NCBI GenBank assembly: GCA_964628515.1
Contig: CAZVNZ010000002.1
Location: forward strand, 114,923 to 178,922
Length of the DNA stretch: 64,000 nucleotides
Direction: 5' to 3'
Source of the DNA: CAZVNZ01 sp964628515
GTDB taxonomy: Bacteria > Bacillota > Clostridia > Christensenellales > Christensenellaceae
Below the pieces are notes generated by a model, which worked only from the letters and a program-made list of their open reading frames with translations, was not told the DNA's origin and did not search any database. Positions 53,864 through 63,747 of this stretch are shown one piece after another. Every line of letters begins with the position of its first letter. The stretch's first letter is position 1. Position numbers and translations under genes: made by a program.

Positions 53864-54608
53864 AAAACACGAGTGTGTAGTGCTTAAAAGTATAGATTAT
53901 AAAGACAACGATAAAATACTAACCCTTTTTGCCAAAGATTTAGGGCATATTACTGCACAGGCAAGAGGCGCTAAACGGGTTAAAAGCCCTCTGCTTAACA
54001 CCACTCAAATACTAAGCTGCGGAGAGTTTGAATTTAGTGTCTCAAAAGAAAGATACTACCTTACAAGTGTGTATTTAAAACACGATTTTTCGTATATTCA
54101 TAAAGATTACGAAAAATACACCACCGCTTGCGTTATGACAGAGCTTACGGAAATAATAGTTAGAAATTCCGACGACTTAAAAAACCTGTATTCTTTGTTT
54201 GTTAACTGCCTTTTTTATATGCAAGATAACCCTCATTATAAATGTCTTGCTTATTTTTTTGTAAGAATTACGGAAATTTTGGGCATAATTCCATCAACAT
54301 CTAATTGTGTGCTTTGCGGAAATCCGGCTAAAGAAAGCCTTAAATGGTCAAGCATTGAGGGGGGAGTTGTGTGCAAGCAATGCACAGGGGGCACAAAAGT
54401 GCAGGCAGGCACAATAAAGGGCATTAGAGAAATTTTTAAAATTCTGCCTTCTAAAATGGAATTACTAACGGAAACGGACTTTAAAAAAATTGTATTATTA
54501 ATGTATAATTATGTAAATATTCAAACGGATATTAAACTTAAAAGTGTTAAATATTTAACAGATGAACCCAATAAATCTATTTGTAAAGAAAGAAAAGATA
54601 TAGTATAA
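53853..54608 (+). CDS. recO: DNA repair protein RecO
   Basis: 251 residues. OB-fold N-terminus (VVLKSIDYKDNDKILTLFAKDLG, split) and a helical middle, with a zinc-finger-like cluster CVLCGNPAKE...CKQC. RecO loads RecA onto SSB-coated DNA. ATG inside the era end. Final gene of the phoH-to-recO block. Confidence 0.92.
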   Translation: MEIEKHECVVLKSIDYKDNDKILTLFAKDLGHITAQARGAKRVKSPLLNTTQILSCGEFEFSVSKERYYLTSVYLKHDFSYIHKDYEKYTTACVMTELTEIIVRNSDDLKNLYSLFVNCLFYMQDNPHYKCLAYFFVRITEILGIIPSTSNCVLCGNPAKESLKWSSIEGGVVCKQCTGGTKVQAGTIKGIREIFKILPSKMELLTETDFKKIVLLMYNYVNIQTDIKLKSVKYLTDEPNKSICKERKDIV

Positions 54609-54643
54609 TTATTAAATATATTATTTATATAAGAGGTGAAAGT

Positions 54644-55951
54644 ATGGAACATATTATATGGCAAAAGGATCAAGAATGTGCAAGCAGAAAGCAAACGGAA
54701 GAATTACAGTTAGAAAGGCTAAAAGCAACCGTTAATTACTGCTACGACAAAATACCTCATTATACAAAAAAGTTTGATGAAATTGGGCTTAAGCCTAAGC
54801 ATATTCAAACTCTTAAAGATATAGAAAAAATACCCTTTACCACAAAGGACGATTTACGGGAAAACTACCCCTACTCCATGCTTGCAGTCCCCCTTAAAGA
54901 TGTGGTGCGCATACATGCCTCCTCGGGAACAACAGGAAACCCCACAGTAGTGGGCTACACACGAAACGATGTAGAAATGTGGGCAAATCTTGTGGCACGA
55001 ATTGCATGTGCTGCAGGGGCTCTGCCTACGGATATTGCGCAAATTTCTTTTGGGTATGGGCTTTTTACCGGTGGCTTCGGACTTCATTATGGGTTAGAAA
55101 AGGTGGGCGTTACGGTAATACCTGTTTCAAGCGGTAATACGGAGCGCCAGCTTAAGATAATGCAGGATTTTCAATCAACAATACTTATAAGCACCCCTTC
55201 TTATGCCATGTATTTAGGAGAGGCTGCGCAAAAACTCAATATAGATTTTAAGCATTTTAAACTGCGTCTCGGCTTGTTTGGAGGCGAGGGGCATACTAAA
55301 GAAATGCAAAAACAGATAGAAAAGCACCTAAACATTAAAGATACGGAAAACTACGGACTATCGGAAGTAATAGGGCCGGGATTTTCCGGAGAGTGCTATA
55401 TACAAAACGGTATGCACATAGCGGAAGACCACTTTATTTCCGAGGTTATAGACGAAGAGGGCAATATCTTAAATATGGGAGAAAAGGGAGAGCTTGTGGT
55501 TACAAGCCTGACAAAAGAAGCCTTGCCCGTGCTTAGATACAGAACAAAGGACATAACTTCCTTAGACGATGCCCCCTGCAAATGTGGCAGAACTTCCATG
55601 AGGATGATGAAGCTATCGGGCAGAACGGACGATATGCTAATTATAAGGGGGGTTAATGTGTTCCCCTCCCAAATAGAAGGTGTGTTGCTATCCATGAAGG
55701 AGCTTGCGCCACATTACGAAATTATAATATTTACAGAAAAATTTATGGATAAACTGGAAGTAAAGGTGGAAGTTGCGGACCCTGCTTATTTAACAAGCTA
55801 TTCCGCACTTGAAGGATTGCAGGAAAAAATAAGACACAATATATTTACCATACTTAATATGAACGTTAAAGTTACTTTAGTGGAACCTCAAACGTTAAGA
55901 AGGTTTGAAGGCAAAGCCCAAAGGGTAACGGACATCAGAAAAAATATTTAA
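54644..55951 (+). CDS. paaK: Phenylacetate-CoA ligase, first copy
   Basis: 435 residues. Adenylate-forming enzyme: HASSGTTGNPTVVGYT is the ATP-binding motif, YGLSEVIGPG and LRYRTKDITSL the AMP-binding region, and GRTDDMLIIRGVNVFPSQIE the C-terminal hinge. Forms aryl-CoA from phenylacetate, indoleacetate or a related acid. Located immediately upstream of iorA; a second copy is downstream. ATG with GAGGTG upstream. Confidence 0.93.
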   Translation: MEHIIWQKDQECASRKQTEELQLERLKATVNYCYDKIPHYTKKFDEIGLKPKHIQTLKDIEKIPFTTKDDLRENYPYSMLAVPLKDVVRIHASSGTTGNPTVVGYTRNDVEMWANLVARIACAAGALPTDIAQISFGYGLFTGGFGLHYGLEKVGVTVIPVSSGNTERQLKIMQDFQSTILISTPSYAMYLGEAAQKLNIDFKHFKLRLGLFGGEGHTKEMQKQIEKHLNIKDTENYGLSEVIGPGFSGECYIQNGMHIAEDHFISEVIDEEGNILNMGEKGELVVTSLTKEALPVLRYRTKDITSLDDAPCKCGRTSMRMMKLSGRTDDMLIIRGVNVFPSQIEGVLLSMKELAPHYEIIIFTEKFMDKLEVKVEVADPAYLTSYSALEGLQEKIRHNIFTILNMNVKVTLVEPQTLRRFEGKAQRVTDIRKNI

Positions 55952-55977
55952 CCGAGTTTGATTAGAAAGGGGTACAA

Positions 55978-57699
55978 ATGAAAAAAATAATGCTTGGTAA
56001 TGAAGCATATGCAAGAGGTGCGTACGAGAGCGGAGTTAGGGTGGTTTCTTCCTATCCGGGCACTCCCAGCACAGAAATTACAGAATTTATTACCAAATAC
56101 AATGAAGTATATGCAGAATGGGCACCCAACGAAAAAGTTGCGTTAGAGGTTGCCTGCGGAGCATCTTTCGGAGGTGCAAGAGCGCTTAGCTGTATGAAAC
56201 ACGTAGGCTTAAACGTAGCGGCAGACCCACTATTTACAGCATCATACACAGGAGTAAACGGAGGTCTTGTGGTTATAGTGGCGGACGACCCGGGTATGCA
56301 CTCAAGCCAAAACGAGCAAGACTCCCGCTTTTATGCAAGAAGTGCTCACCTACCAATGTTAGAGCCTTCCTGCGCCAAAGAAGCTAAGGAATTTGTTAAA
56401 CTCGCTTACGAATTAAGCGAAAAATTCGACACTCCCGTCCTTGTAAGGTCCACCACAAGAGTTTCTCACAGCAGAGGAGTGGTAGAGGAAGAGGACAGAG
56501 TGGATGTACCTCTAAAAGAATACGAAAAAAACATAGGCAAATACGTTATGATGCCTGGAATGGCAAAAAAAAGGCATATAATAGTAGAACAGCGTATGAA
56601 GGATATTGCAAATTATGCAAACACCTGCCCAATAAACATTGCAGAATATAACAATAAAGAGGTTGGTGTAATTACAAGCGGTACATGTTATAACTATGTA
56701 AAGGACGCTTTAGGAGATGTAAGCGTACTTAAATTAGGTATGGTTTACCCCTTACCCAAAGATTTAATTAAAGAATTTGCATCAAAAGTAAAAAAACTAT
56801 ATGTAATAGAAGAATTAGAGCCATTTATAGAAAATCAGGTTAAAGTTATGGGCTTAGAGGCAGAAGGCAAGGAACTCTTTACATTGCAGGGCGAATACAG
56901 CGCAAATATGCTTAGAGAAAAAATGCTAAATGAAAAATGCACACCCATAGAAACTCAAAACCTACCTCCACGCCCTCCGGTGTTATGCCCCGGTTGCCCT
57001 CACAGAGCGGTATATTACTTGTTTAATAAACTAAAGCTAACCGCAATGGGAGACATCGGTTGCTACACATTAGGTGCATTGCCACCGCTAAATGCCATAG
57101 ATACCACACTTTGTATGGGCGCATCGATAGGTATGGCTCACGGTATGGAAAAGGCAAGAGGACGGGAGTTTACCAAAAAACTCGTAAGCGTAATAGGGGA
57201 CTCCACCTTTCTGCACAGCGGTATAACCGGTTTAATAGATATGGTGTACAACAAAGCCACTTCCACCCTGCTTATTTTGGATAATTCCACAACGGGTATG
57301 ACGGGGCATCAAGATCACGGTGCTACGGGTAAAAATGCAAAAGGGGAGGTTGCCCCTCAAATAAATATTTTCGAGCTTGTAAAAGCTTTAGGAATTAAAA
57401 ATGTAACGCAAATAGACCCTTTCGACTTGGACGGACTGGAAAAACTGTTAAAAGAAGAAAACGAAAAAGAGGAACTAAGCGTAATAATAACAAAAAGAAG
57501 CTGTGTGCTTATAGATAAAGGTGCGGTTAAGGAAGCCCTATTGGTTACGGATAAATGCAGAAACTGCGGTACTTGCACAAAACTTGGCTGCCCGGCAATC
57601 AAAAAAGAGGAAAAGCAAGTTGTTATAGACAGCGCACTTTGCGTGGGTTGCGGTTTATGCAAAAATGTATGTAGATTTATGGCAATAGGAGGCGAGTAA
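55978..57699 (+). CDS. iorA: Indolepyruvate:ferredoxin oxidoreductase, alpha subunit
   Basis: 573 residues. Pyrimidine-binding N-terminus SSYPGTPSTEITEF, thiamine diphosphate domain with GDIGCYTLGALPP, MGASIGMAHGMEKA and VIGDSTFLHSG, and a C-terminal 2x4Fe-4S ferredoxin segment (CRNCGTCTKLGC, CVGCGLCKNVC). It converts aryl pyruvates (from Phe, Tyr, Trp) to aryl-acetyl-CoA with reduced ferredoxin, or the reverse. iorB follows after two bases. Confidence 0.95.
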   Translation: MKKIMLGNEAYARGAYESGVRVVSSYPGTPSTEITEFITKYNEVYAEWAPNEKVALEVACGASFGGARALSCMKHVGLNVAADPLFTASYTGVNGGLVVIVADDPGMHSSQNEQDSRFYARSAHLPMLEPSCAKEAKEFVKLAYELSEKFDTPVLVRSTTRVSHSRGVVEEEDRVDVPLKEYEKNIGKYVMMPGMAKKRHIIVEQRMKDIANYANTCPINIAEYNNKEVGVITSGTCYNYVKDALGDVSVLKLGMVYPLPKDLIKEFASKVKKLYVIEELEPFIENQVKVMGLEAEGKELFTLQGEYSANMLREKMLNEKCTPIETQNLPPRPPVLCPGCPHRAVYYLFNKLKLTAMGDIGCYTLGALPPLNAIDTTLCMGASIGMAHGMEKARGREFTKKLVSVIGDSTFLHSGITGLIDMVYNKATSTLLILDNSTTGMTGHQDHGATGKNAKGEVAPQINIFELVKALGIKNVTQIDPFDLDGLEKLLKEENEKEELSVIITKRSCVLIDKGAVKEALLVTDKCRNCGTCTKLGCPAIKKEEKQVVIDSALCVGCGLCKNVCRFMAIGGE

Positions 57700-57701
57700 G
57701 G

Positions 57702-58280
57702 ATGAAAAATATAGTAATCGCAGGAGTCGGTGGTCAGGGTACTTTGCTAGCAAGCATGGTGCTTGGGCAAATTGCTCTTTTGGAAGGCTTTGATGTAGCG
57801 CTGTCCGAGGTTCACGGGATGGCTCAAAGGGGTGGAAGTGTTGTAACCTACGTAAGAATGGGGGACAATAACGAAAAGGTATATTCTTCCACAATAGAGG
57901 AGTGCAGTGCGGATATTTTACTTGCTTTTGAGCAGTTAGAGGCAATACGTTGGATGCCCTATTTAAAAAAAGACGGACTCATCATTGCAAACACTCAAAA
58001 AATACTGCCCATGCCTGTAATAACAGGGGTGGCACAGTACCCTCCAAACATAATAGAAGACATTAAAAAGCATTATGGTGATGCAGTTTTTGTAGATGCA
58101 CTACAAATTGCAGAGCAACTTAAAAATGTAAAAACGGTAAATATAATTTTGCTTGGTGTCCTTGCAAAGCATATGAATATTAAAAGAGAGGTTTGGGAGC
58201 AAGCAATAAAAAATGTGGTTAAAGAAAAATTTATTGGGCTTAATTTAGAGGCATTTAAGCAGGGCTACGAGGTGCTGTAA
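57702..58280 (+). CDS. iorB: Indolepyruvate:ferredoxin oxidoreductase, beta subunit
   Basis: 192 residues, the pyruvate-ferredoxin oxidoreductase gamma-type fold: IAGVGGQGTLLASMVLGQ at the N-terminus, VALSEVHGMAQRGGSVVTYVR in the middle. It completes the IorAB enzyme with the upstream subunit. ATG with AAGGATG upstream, two bases after iorA. Confidence 0.94.
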   Translation: MKNIVIAGVGGQGTLLASMVLGQIALLEGFDVALSEVHGMAQRGGSVVTYVRMGDNNEKVYSSTIEECSADILLAFEQLEAIRWMPYLKKDGLIIANTQKILPMPVITGVAQYPPNIIEDIKKHYGDAVFVDALQIAEQLKNVKTVNIILLGVLAKHMNIKREVWEQAIKNVVKEKFIGLNLEAFKQGYEVL

Positions 58281-58327
58281 CGCAAATACAACAATAGATT
58301 TAATCATAAAGGAGATGGGCTAAAAAA

Positions 58328-59623
58328 ATGTACTGGAATCAAAGAATGGAATGTATGCCGAGGGAGGAGCTTAGAAAACTTCAATCGGAAAGACTAAAAA
58401 ACTTAGTGTACCATGTGTACAAAAACGTACCCTTTTATCGTGAGAAAATGCAAGAAATCGGGTTAAGTCCGGAGGATATTAACAGTATAGACGATATTAA
58501 CTTGCTACCCTTTACAACTAAGGAAGATTTACGAGACAACTACCCCTACGGAATGTTTGCCGTACCCCTATCCGAAATTATCAGAATACACGCATCTTCG
58601 GGTACTACGGGCAAACCTACGGTGGTGGGCTATACTCAAAAGGATATAACAAGCTGGGCAGAATGTGCGGCAAGAGCACTTTATATGGCGGATGGCTCTA
58701 AAAAATCCGTGATACAGGTGGCTTACGGCTACGGACTGTTTACGGGAGGGCTTGGAATGCACTACGGTGCAGAAAAAATAGGTGCATCGGTAATTCCCAT
58801 TTCCGGAGGTAATACCCAAAGGCAAATAATGATAATGAAGGACTTCGGCTCTACAATACTTTGTTGCACACCTTCTTATGCGTTGTACATTGCGGAAACT
58901 ATGAAGGAAATGGGTATAGACCCAAAAGAGCTCAAACTAAGAGCAGGCATTTTTGGTGCGGAGCCATGGACGGAGGCAATGCGCAAGGAAATTGAGGCTC
59001 AGCTAAACATAAAAGCCTTGGATATTTACGGACTAAGCGAAATTACAGGCCCGGGAGTGTCTTGCGAGTGCGAGCATCAGGTAGGTATGCACATTCAAGA
59101 GGATATGTTTTACCCCGAGGTTATAGACCCCGCTACCCTAACATCATCAACACAAGGGAAAGGTGAGCTGGTATTTACCACCATCAACAAAGAAGGAATA
59201 CCCCTGCTAAGATACCGTACAAGAGATATTACAATGCTAAACTCCGAGCAATGCAAGTGCGGACGTACCTTTGTGCGTATGAGCAAGGTGCTTGGAAGAA
59301 CGGACGATATGCTTATTATAAGAGGTGTAAACGTATTTCCGTCGCAAATCGAAGAGGTGCTTGTTAAGTATAGCGAGATTGCGCCTCACTATGTAATTAT
59401 AGTTTCAAGAGAGGGTAATTTCGACGTACTGGAAATTAAGGTGGAGCTGTCGGAGAATCTATATTCGGACGAAATACGAGAGATAGAAAAACTGCAACAT
59501 AAAATATCCGCTCAACTACAAGCGGTATTAAATATTAACGCAAAACTCACTTTTGTAGAGCCTAAAACCATAGAACGCAGCGAGGGCAAAGCAAAACGAG
59601 TTATTGATAACAGAAACCTTTAA
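58328..59623 (+). CDS. paaK: Phenylacetate-CoA ligase, second copy
   Basis: 431 residues, a paralogue of the first ligase with the same motifs: HASSGTTGKPTVVGYTQ, YGLSEITGPG, LRYRTRDITML and GRTDDMLIIRGVNVFPSQIE. The two copies sit on either side of iorAB, consistent with two substrates or with use in both directions. ATG with GGAGATGG upstream. An ACT-domain protein follows after 15 bases. Confidence 0.93.
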   Translation: MYWNQRMECMPREELRKLQSERLKNLVYHVYKNVPFYREKMQEIGLSPEDINSIDDINLLPFTTKEDLRDNYPYGMFAVPLSEIIRIHASSGTTGKPTVVGYTQKDITSWAECAARALYMADGSKKSVIQVAYGYGLFTGGLGMHYGAEKIGASVIPISGGNTQRQIMIMKDFGSTILCCTPSYALYIAETMKEMGIDPKELKLRAGIFGAEPWTEAMRKEIEAQLNIKALDIYGLSEITGPGVSCECEHQVGMHIQEDMFYPEVIDPATLTSSTQGKGELVFTTINKEGIPLLRYRTRDITMLNSEQCKCGRTFVRMSKVLGRTDDMLIIRGVNVFPSQIEEVLVKYSEIAPHYVIIVSREGNFDVLEIKVELSENLYSDEIREIEKLQHKISAQLQAVLNINAKLTFVEPKTIERSEGKAKRVIDNRNL

Positions 59624-59638
59624 AGGAGAGATAAAAAT

Positions 59639-60070
59639 ATGTTTATTAAGCAAATTTCTGTATTTGTAGAAAACAAAAAGGGCAGGTTGCACAGCCTGAC
59701 AAAAACCCTTGCCGATAACGGTATAGACCTAAAAGCCCTAAGCATTGCGGATACATCCAATTTTGGTATATTAAGATGTATTGTAAACGACCCTATTAAA
59801 GCATTAGACATCATCAAAAGTGCTAATTTTACCGCAAGTGTAACGGAAGTGCTGGCAGTTGAGGTGGAGGATAATCCGGGAGGGCTTGCTAAAGTATTAG
59901 AGGCGCTTATGGAAAGCGAAATAAGCGTGGAATATTTATATTCCTTTGTGGGTACTCACAGCGAAAACGCACTAATAATATTTAGAGTGGACGAGTTGCA
60001 AAAAGCCTTCGATGCCCTAAAAAACAGGGATGTAAAAATACTTAGCGAAGAAGTAGTATATAATTTATGA
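59639..60070 (+). CDS. ACT-domain protein of the PaaK/Ior cluster
   Basis: 143 residues in two ACT-like halves: QISVFVENKKGRLHSLTKTLADNGIDL and VLAVEVEDNPGGLAKVLEALMESEI. This small double-ACT protein is commonly found beside paaK and iorAB. ACT domains bind amino acids, so an aromatic amino-acid sensor is likely, though no target is known. Nine bases before alr. Confidence 0.88.
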   Translation: MFIKQISVFVENKKGRLHSLTKTLADNGIDLKALSIADTSNFGILRCIVNDPIKALDIIKSANFTASVTEVLAVEVEDNPGGLAKVLEALMESEISVEYLYSFVGTHSENALIIFRVDELQKAFDALKNRDVKILSEEVVYNL

Positions 60071-60079
60071 GGTAGTGGC

Positions 60080-61210
60080 TTGTACAGAAACACCTATGCA
60101 ACAATAAATTTGGATAGTATTGCTACCAATATAAAAAATATAGGGCAAAATATTGGCAAAAGCCAAGTTATAGCTGTGGTTAAGGCGGATGCTTACGGTC
60201 ACGGTATGTTTGAGGTGGCAAGCGCCGCACTTAATGCAGGGGCAAAAACTCTTGCGGTTGCCATGTGCGAGGAAGGGGCGGCATTGCGTTTGGAAGTAAA
60301 GGAAGCACCCATTATTGTTTTAGGGCTTTCCAACAAAAACCAAATGTTTTTAGGTGTAACCACAGACTTAAGTATGTGCGTGGCAAGTGCAGAGGATATT
60401 TTGCAAATAGAAGAAATAGCAAAACTAAACAACAAAAAAGCAAGCATACAGCTAAAAATAGATACGGGCATGTGCCGTATAGGCATAAGAAAGCTAAAGG
60501 AACTAAGCGAAGTAACAGACGCACTAAGGGCTTGCAAAAACGTGGTTTTAGACGGTATTTTTACCCACTTTGCTTGTAGCGACGAGGCAAATAAAGAGTT
60601 TACCCATAATCAACATAAAAAATTTATGGAGTTTGTGGCAGGGCTAAATAAAGAGGGCTTTTACCCGAAAGTCCATTGTTGCAACAGCGCCGCCGCCATA
60701 GATTTGCCCGAATTTGCCTACGATTATATTAGGTTTGGCATTTCTATGTATGGTTACTATCCTTCAAAAAATGTTTGTCATGGTGATGTAGAGCTTATAC
60801 CGGCTATGGAGGTTGTGGCGGAGGTTTCTCATATAAAATATGTAGATGCAGGCGAAAGTATAGGCTACGGTGCAACTTACACGGCAAAAAGCAAAATGAA
60901 AATTGCAACGGTGCAAATAGGCTACGGCGACGGGTACAACAGACTGCTTTCGGGCAAGGGCAAAATGCTTGTAAAAGACGGAGATAATTACGTGTTTGCA
61001 AATATTGTAGGCAGGGTGTGTATGGACCAAACTATGATAGATGTTACCCATATAAAAAATATTAGTGCAGGGGATATTGTGGTTGTTATGGGAAAAAGAG
61101 ACAATATAACATTTACAGCGGAAGAAATTGCAAAAATTTGCGGTACCATTAGTTACGAAATTGTGTTATCATATACTAACAGGGTACCAAGAGTATATAT
61201 AAGGAATTAG
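60080..61210 (+). CDS. alr: Alanine racemase
   Basis: 376 residues. The PLP lysine is in AVVKADAYGHGMFEVA, the pyridine-contact region in DTGMCRIGIR, and the catalytic Tyr in ESIGYGATYTA; GYGDGYNRLLSGKG and RVCMDQTMIDVT are also typical. It makes D-alanine for peptidoglycan. Start TTG at 60080, with GAGGT about ten bases upstream. Runs on into the cyclo-ligase gene two bases later. Confidence 0.95.
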   Translation: MYRNTYATINLDSIATNIKNIGQNIGKSQVIAVVKADAYGHGMFEVASAALNAGAKTLAVAMCEEGAALRLEVKEAPIIVLGLSNKNQMFLGVTTDLSMCVASAEDILQIEEIAKLNNKKASIQLKIDTGMCRIGIRKLKELSEVTDALRACKNVVLDGIFTHFACSDEANKEFTHNQHKKFMEFVAGLNKEGFYPKVHCCNSAAAIDLPEFAYDYIRFGISMYGYYPSKNVCHGDVELIPAMEVVAEVSHIKYVDAGESIGYGATYTAKSKMKIATVQIGYGDGYNRLLSGKGKMLVKDGDNYVFANIVGRVCMDQTMIDVTHIKNISAGDIVVVMGKRDNITFTAEEIAKICGTISYEIVLSYTNRVPRVYIRN

Positions 61211-61212
61211 AG

Positions 61213-61761
61213 ATGAACAAACAGCAAATAAGAGATAAAGTGCTTGAAATGCGAAGAAGCTTAACTTCTAAATACATAGAGGATAACTCCTACAATATTT
61301 ACGAAAAACTTATTGATTTTGAAGTTGTAAAAAAAGCAGAAAATATTTTAATATACAGCGATTTTGACGGCGAGGTAAAAACGGCAAATTTAGCCGGTTG
61401 GTTACTTTATAAAGGCAAAAACGTGTATTTGCCTGTGGTTAATAACAAAAAAATGTACGGCGCAAATATAAAAAACTCCAAACTGGTACTAAGCAGTTTT
61501 GGAGTGCCTCAACCGGAGTTTGAAAGCGCAAAGCTAATAGAACCTAACAAATTAGATGTTGTAATAGTACCGGGTATTGCCTTTGACAAAGGGAAAAACA
61601 GGATAGGCTACGGCTACGGCTACTACGATACTTACTTAAAAGAAGCGGTAAACGCAACAAAAATCGGGATACTTTACGAGTTTCAACTGCAAAATGTATT
61701 TGCATGCGAAGCACACGACATTAAGATGGATTACCTAATTACGCCCGAGCAAATTATATAA
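61213..61761 (+). CDS. 5-formyltetrahydrofolate cyclo-ligase
   Basis: 182 residues. Contains IVPGIAFDKGKNRIGYGYGYYD near the C-terminus (binding loop, with the family's GYGGGYYD variant) and IYSDFDGEVKT. Converts 5-formyl-THF to methenyl-THF with ATP. ATG two bases after alr. Confidence 0.92.
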   Translation: MNKQQIRDKVLEMRRSLTSKYIEDNSYNIYEKLIDFEVVKKAENILIYSDFDGEVKTANLAGWLLYKGKNVYLPVVNNKKMYGANIKNSKLVLSSFGVPQPEFESAKLIEPNKLDVVIVPGIAFDKGKNRIGYGYGYYDTYLKEAVNATKIGILYEFQLQNVFACEAHDIKMDYLITPEQII

Positions 61762-61773
61762 AAGAGGTAAAAT

Positions 61774-62325
61774 ATGCGAGTAGTTGCCGGAGAAAAAAGG
61801 GGGACGATACTAAATTCTCCCATAGATTTTGATACAAGACCAACAACAGACAGGGTAAAGGAGTCTTTGTTTGGTATTATTCAATTTAATATTTTGGATA
61901 AATATATACTGGATTTATTTGCAGGCAGCGGTGCCCTTGGTATAGAGGCAATTTCTCGTGGGGCAAAGCAAGGGGTATTTGTAGACAATGCCCAAAACGC
62001 CATTACAATAATAAAAAACAACTTAATTAAAACAAATTTTATAGATAAAAGTAATTTAATTTACGACAGTTACGAAAACGCAATAAAGCTTTTTAAGGGC
62101 ACAAAAAAATTTGATATTGTGTTTATAGACCCACCTTACGATAAAGATTTATACAACAAGGCGGTGGATTGTTTAATAGAAAACGAGGTATTAAACGAAA
62201 ATGCCGTGCTTATTTTAGAAAGCAATAAGCCTTTAGAAATTACAAACAAAAACGTGTATTTAAAGAAACAAAAAAAGTATAGCGCATGCTATGTAACAAT
62301 ATTTGTTTATGGAGAAAAACCTTGA
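61774..62325 (+). CDS. rsmD: 16S rRNA (guanine966-N2)-methyltransferase RsmD
   Basis: 183 residues. RVVAGEKRGTILNSP and RPTTDRVKESLFGII mark RsmD; SAM motif ILDLFAGSGALGIEAISRGA and catalytic DPPYDKDLY follow. It methylates G966 of 16S rRNA. The coaD TTG start overlaps the stop by three bases. Confidence 0.94.
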   Translation: MRVVAGEKRGTILNSPIDFDTRPTTDRVKESLFGIIQFNILDKYILDLFAGSGALGIEAISRGAKQGVFVDNAQNAITIIKNNLIKTNFIDKSNLIYDSYENAIKLFKGTKKFDIVFIDPPYDKDLYNKAVDCLIENEVLNENAVLILESNKPLEITNKNVYLKKQKKYSACYVTIFVYGEKP

Positions 62326-62810
62326 AAAGCTGTATTTACCCGGGGAGCTTTGACCCTATAACTTTAGGGCATTTAGACATTATTAAGCGTACGGCAAAGC
62401 AATTTGATAAGGTATACGTAGCGGTACTTAATAACAGCGCTAAAAAAAATATGTTTACTTTGGAGCAAAGAATGGCTATGGTTAGGGCATCTGTATCCCA
62501 TTTACCAAATGTGGAAGCAATTTATTTTGAAGGTTTACTAATAAAGCTTTTGGAAAAATTAAAAACAGATGTTATAATAAAAGGAATAAGAACCCAAGAG
62601 GATTTTGAATACGAAAGACAAATGGCAATAGCAAACAAAGATTTGTACAACAATGCAGAAACAATCCTTTTGATTTCAGACCCTAAATTTTTGCATATAA
62701 GCTCGAGTATTGTACGAGAGTTTATAAAATATAATGCGGATATTTCCAAATATGTGCCAAAAGAAATTATGGCAATAATTAGCGAAGGGGAAAAATATGC
62801 GAGTACTTGA
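62322..62810 (+). CDS. coaD: Phosphopantetheine adenylyltransferase
   Basis: 162 residues, normal length. YPGSFDPITLGHLDII carries the nucleotidyltransferase TxGH motif; IIKGIRTQEDFEYERQMA and HISSSIVREF are the other conserved segments. Forms dephospho-CoA; coaE is at 34.9 kb. The TTG start at 62322 is preceded by GGAG at seven bases and overlaps the rsmD stop; an in-frame ATG at 62286 would add 12 unconserved residues. Confidence 0.94.
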   Translation: MKSCIYPGSFDPITLGHLDIIKRTAKQFDKVYVAVLNNSAKKNMFTLEQRMAMVRASVSHLPNVEAIYFEGLLIKLLEKLKTDVIIKGIRTQEDFEYERQMAIANKDLYNNAETILLISDPKFLHISSSIVREFIKYNADISKYVPKEIMAIISEGEKYAST

Positions 62811-63264
62811 TCTTATTGATGAAATTTTGTTGGAAATTGATAACGGCAGAAAGTCTTTGTTTTCAAACAAAAAAACAATAGATACGGATTATGTTTTAGA
62901 AGTTATTGAGGAAATCAGAGATGCCTTGCCCGAAGATCTTGCCATGGCAAGGGAAGTTTTAGAAAACGAGGAAATGATAATATTTAAAGCGCAAGAAAAG
63001 GCAAAAAATGTGTTAGACGGTGTAGATACACGTTTAGAAGAGCTTATTAACGAAAACAAGGTAACACAACTTGCCTACGAGCGTGCCAACGCAACCATAG
63101 ATAATGCAAAAAGACAGGCGCATGAAATAATGGAAAACGCAAACGATTACGCAATCAACGTGTTAGACGATTTATCTTCTTACATGAAGGAATACATTGT
63201 TATTGTAAGGGAAAATAAATCGAATTTTATAAGTAAGAAAAATATGCAACAAAGCGAATTTTAG
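62797..63264 (+). CDS. Coiled-coil protein of unknown function next to coaD
   Basis: 155 residues, helical and charged, with long stretches of heptad-like spacing (LENEEMIIFKAQEKAKNVLDG, AYERANATIDNAKRQAHEIM, split). Such proteins are seen next to coaD in Clostridia and are sometimes annotated as ATP synthase subunit-like or DivIVA-like; I would not assign a function. ATG overlaps the coaD end by 14 bases, so it is in the same operon. Confidence 0.78.
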   Translation: MRVLDLIDEILLEIDNGRKSLFSNKKTIDTDYVLEVIEEIRDALPEDLAMAREVLENEEMIIFKAQEKAKNVLDGVDTRLEELINENKVTQLAYERANATIDNAKRQAHEIMENANDYAINVLDDLSSYMKEYIVIVRENKSNFISKKNMQQSEF

Positions 63265-63309
63265 GTTTTGTGGCAAAAGCATTAATAATATAAACTTGGA
63301 GGAAGGGCT

Positions 63310-63747
63310 ATGCTTAGAGGAATACCGGAAATAATAACACCGGATTTAATGAAGATTATAATGGAAATGGGACACGGAGACGAAATTTGTTTGGGAGATG
63401 CCAACTTTCCTGCCAACAGTATGGGAAAAAGGGTGGTAAGAGCAGACGGACATAAAATTACTCAGTTACTGCCGGCACTTTTAGAGCTTTTCCCTTTGGA
63501 TATTTTTGTAAAACAGCCCGTAGTGCTAATGCAAACGTTAAGCGAAAGCGAGGCAAAACCAACCGTTTGGGAAAGCTATAACAAAATACTGCAAGAAAAG
63601 GATTTTGCAAAGGCATTCAGCGACTTTGAATATATGGAAAGATACGCTTTTTACGACAGAGCAAAGGAATGTTATGCGGTTGTAGCCACAACAGAGTACG
63701 AGGCATACGCAAATATTATTCTTAAAAAGGGCGTAATTTTTAAGTAG
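63310..63747 (+). CDS. RbsD/FucU family sugar mutarotase
   Basis: 145 residues, the size of FucU. LRGIPEIITPDLMKIIMEMGHGDEI with the catalytic His and Asp (GHGDEICLGDANFP), and YECYAV-like ERYAFYDRAKECYAVVATTE near the end. Members interconvert sugar anomers (fucose, ribose); the substrate here is unknown and no fucose genes are nearby. ATG with GGAGG upstream. Confidence 0.9.
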   Translation: MLRGIPEIITPDLMKIIMEMGHGDEICLGDANFPANSMGKRVVRADGHKITQLLPALLELFPLDIFVKQPVVLMQTLSESEAKPTVWESYNKILQEKDFAKAFSDFEYMERYAFYDRAKECYAVVATTEYEAYANIILKKGVIFK

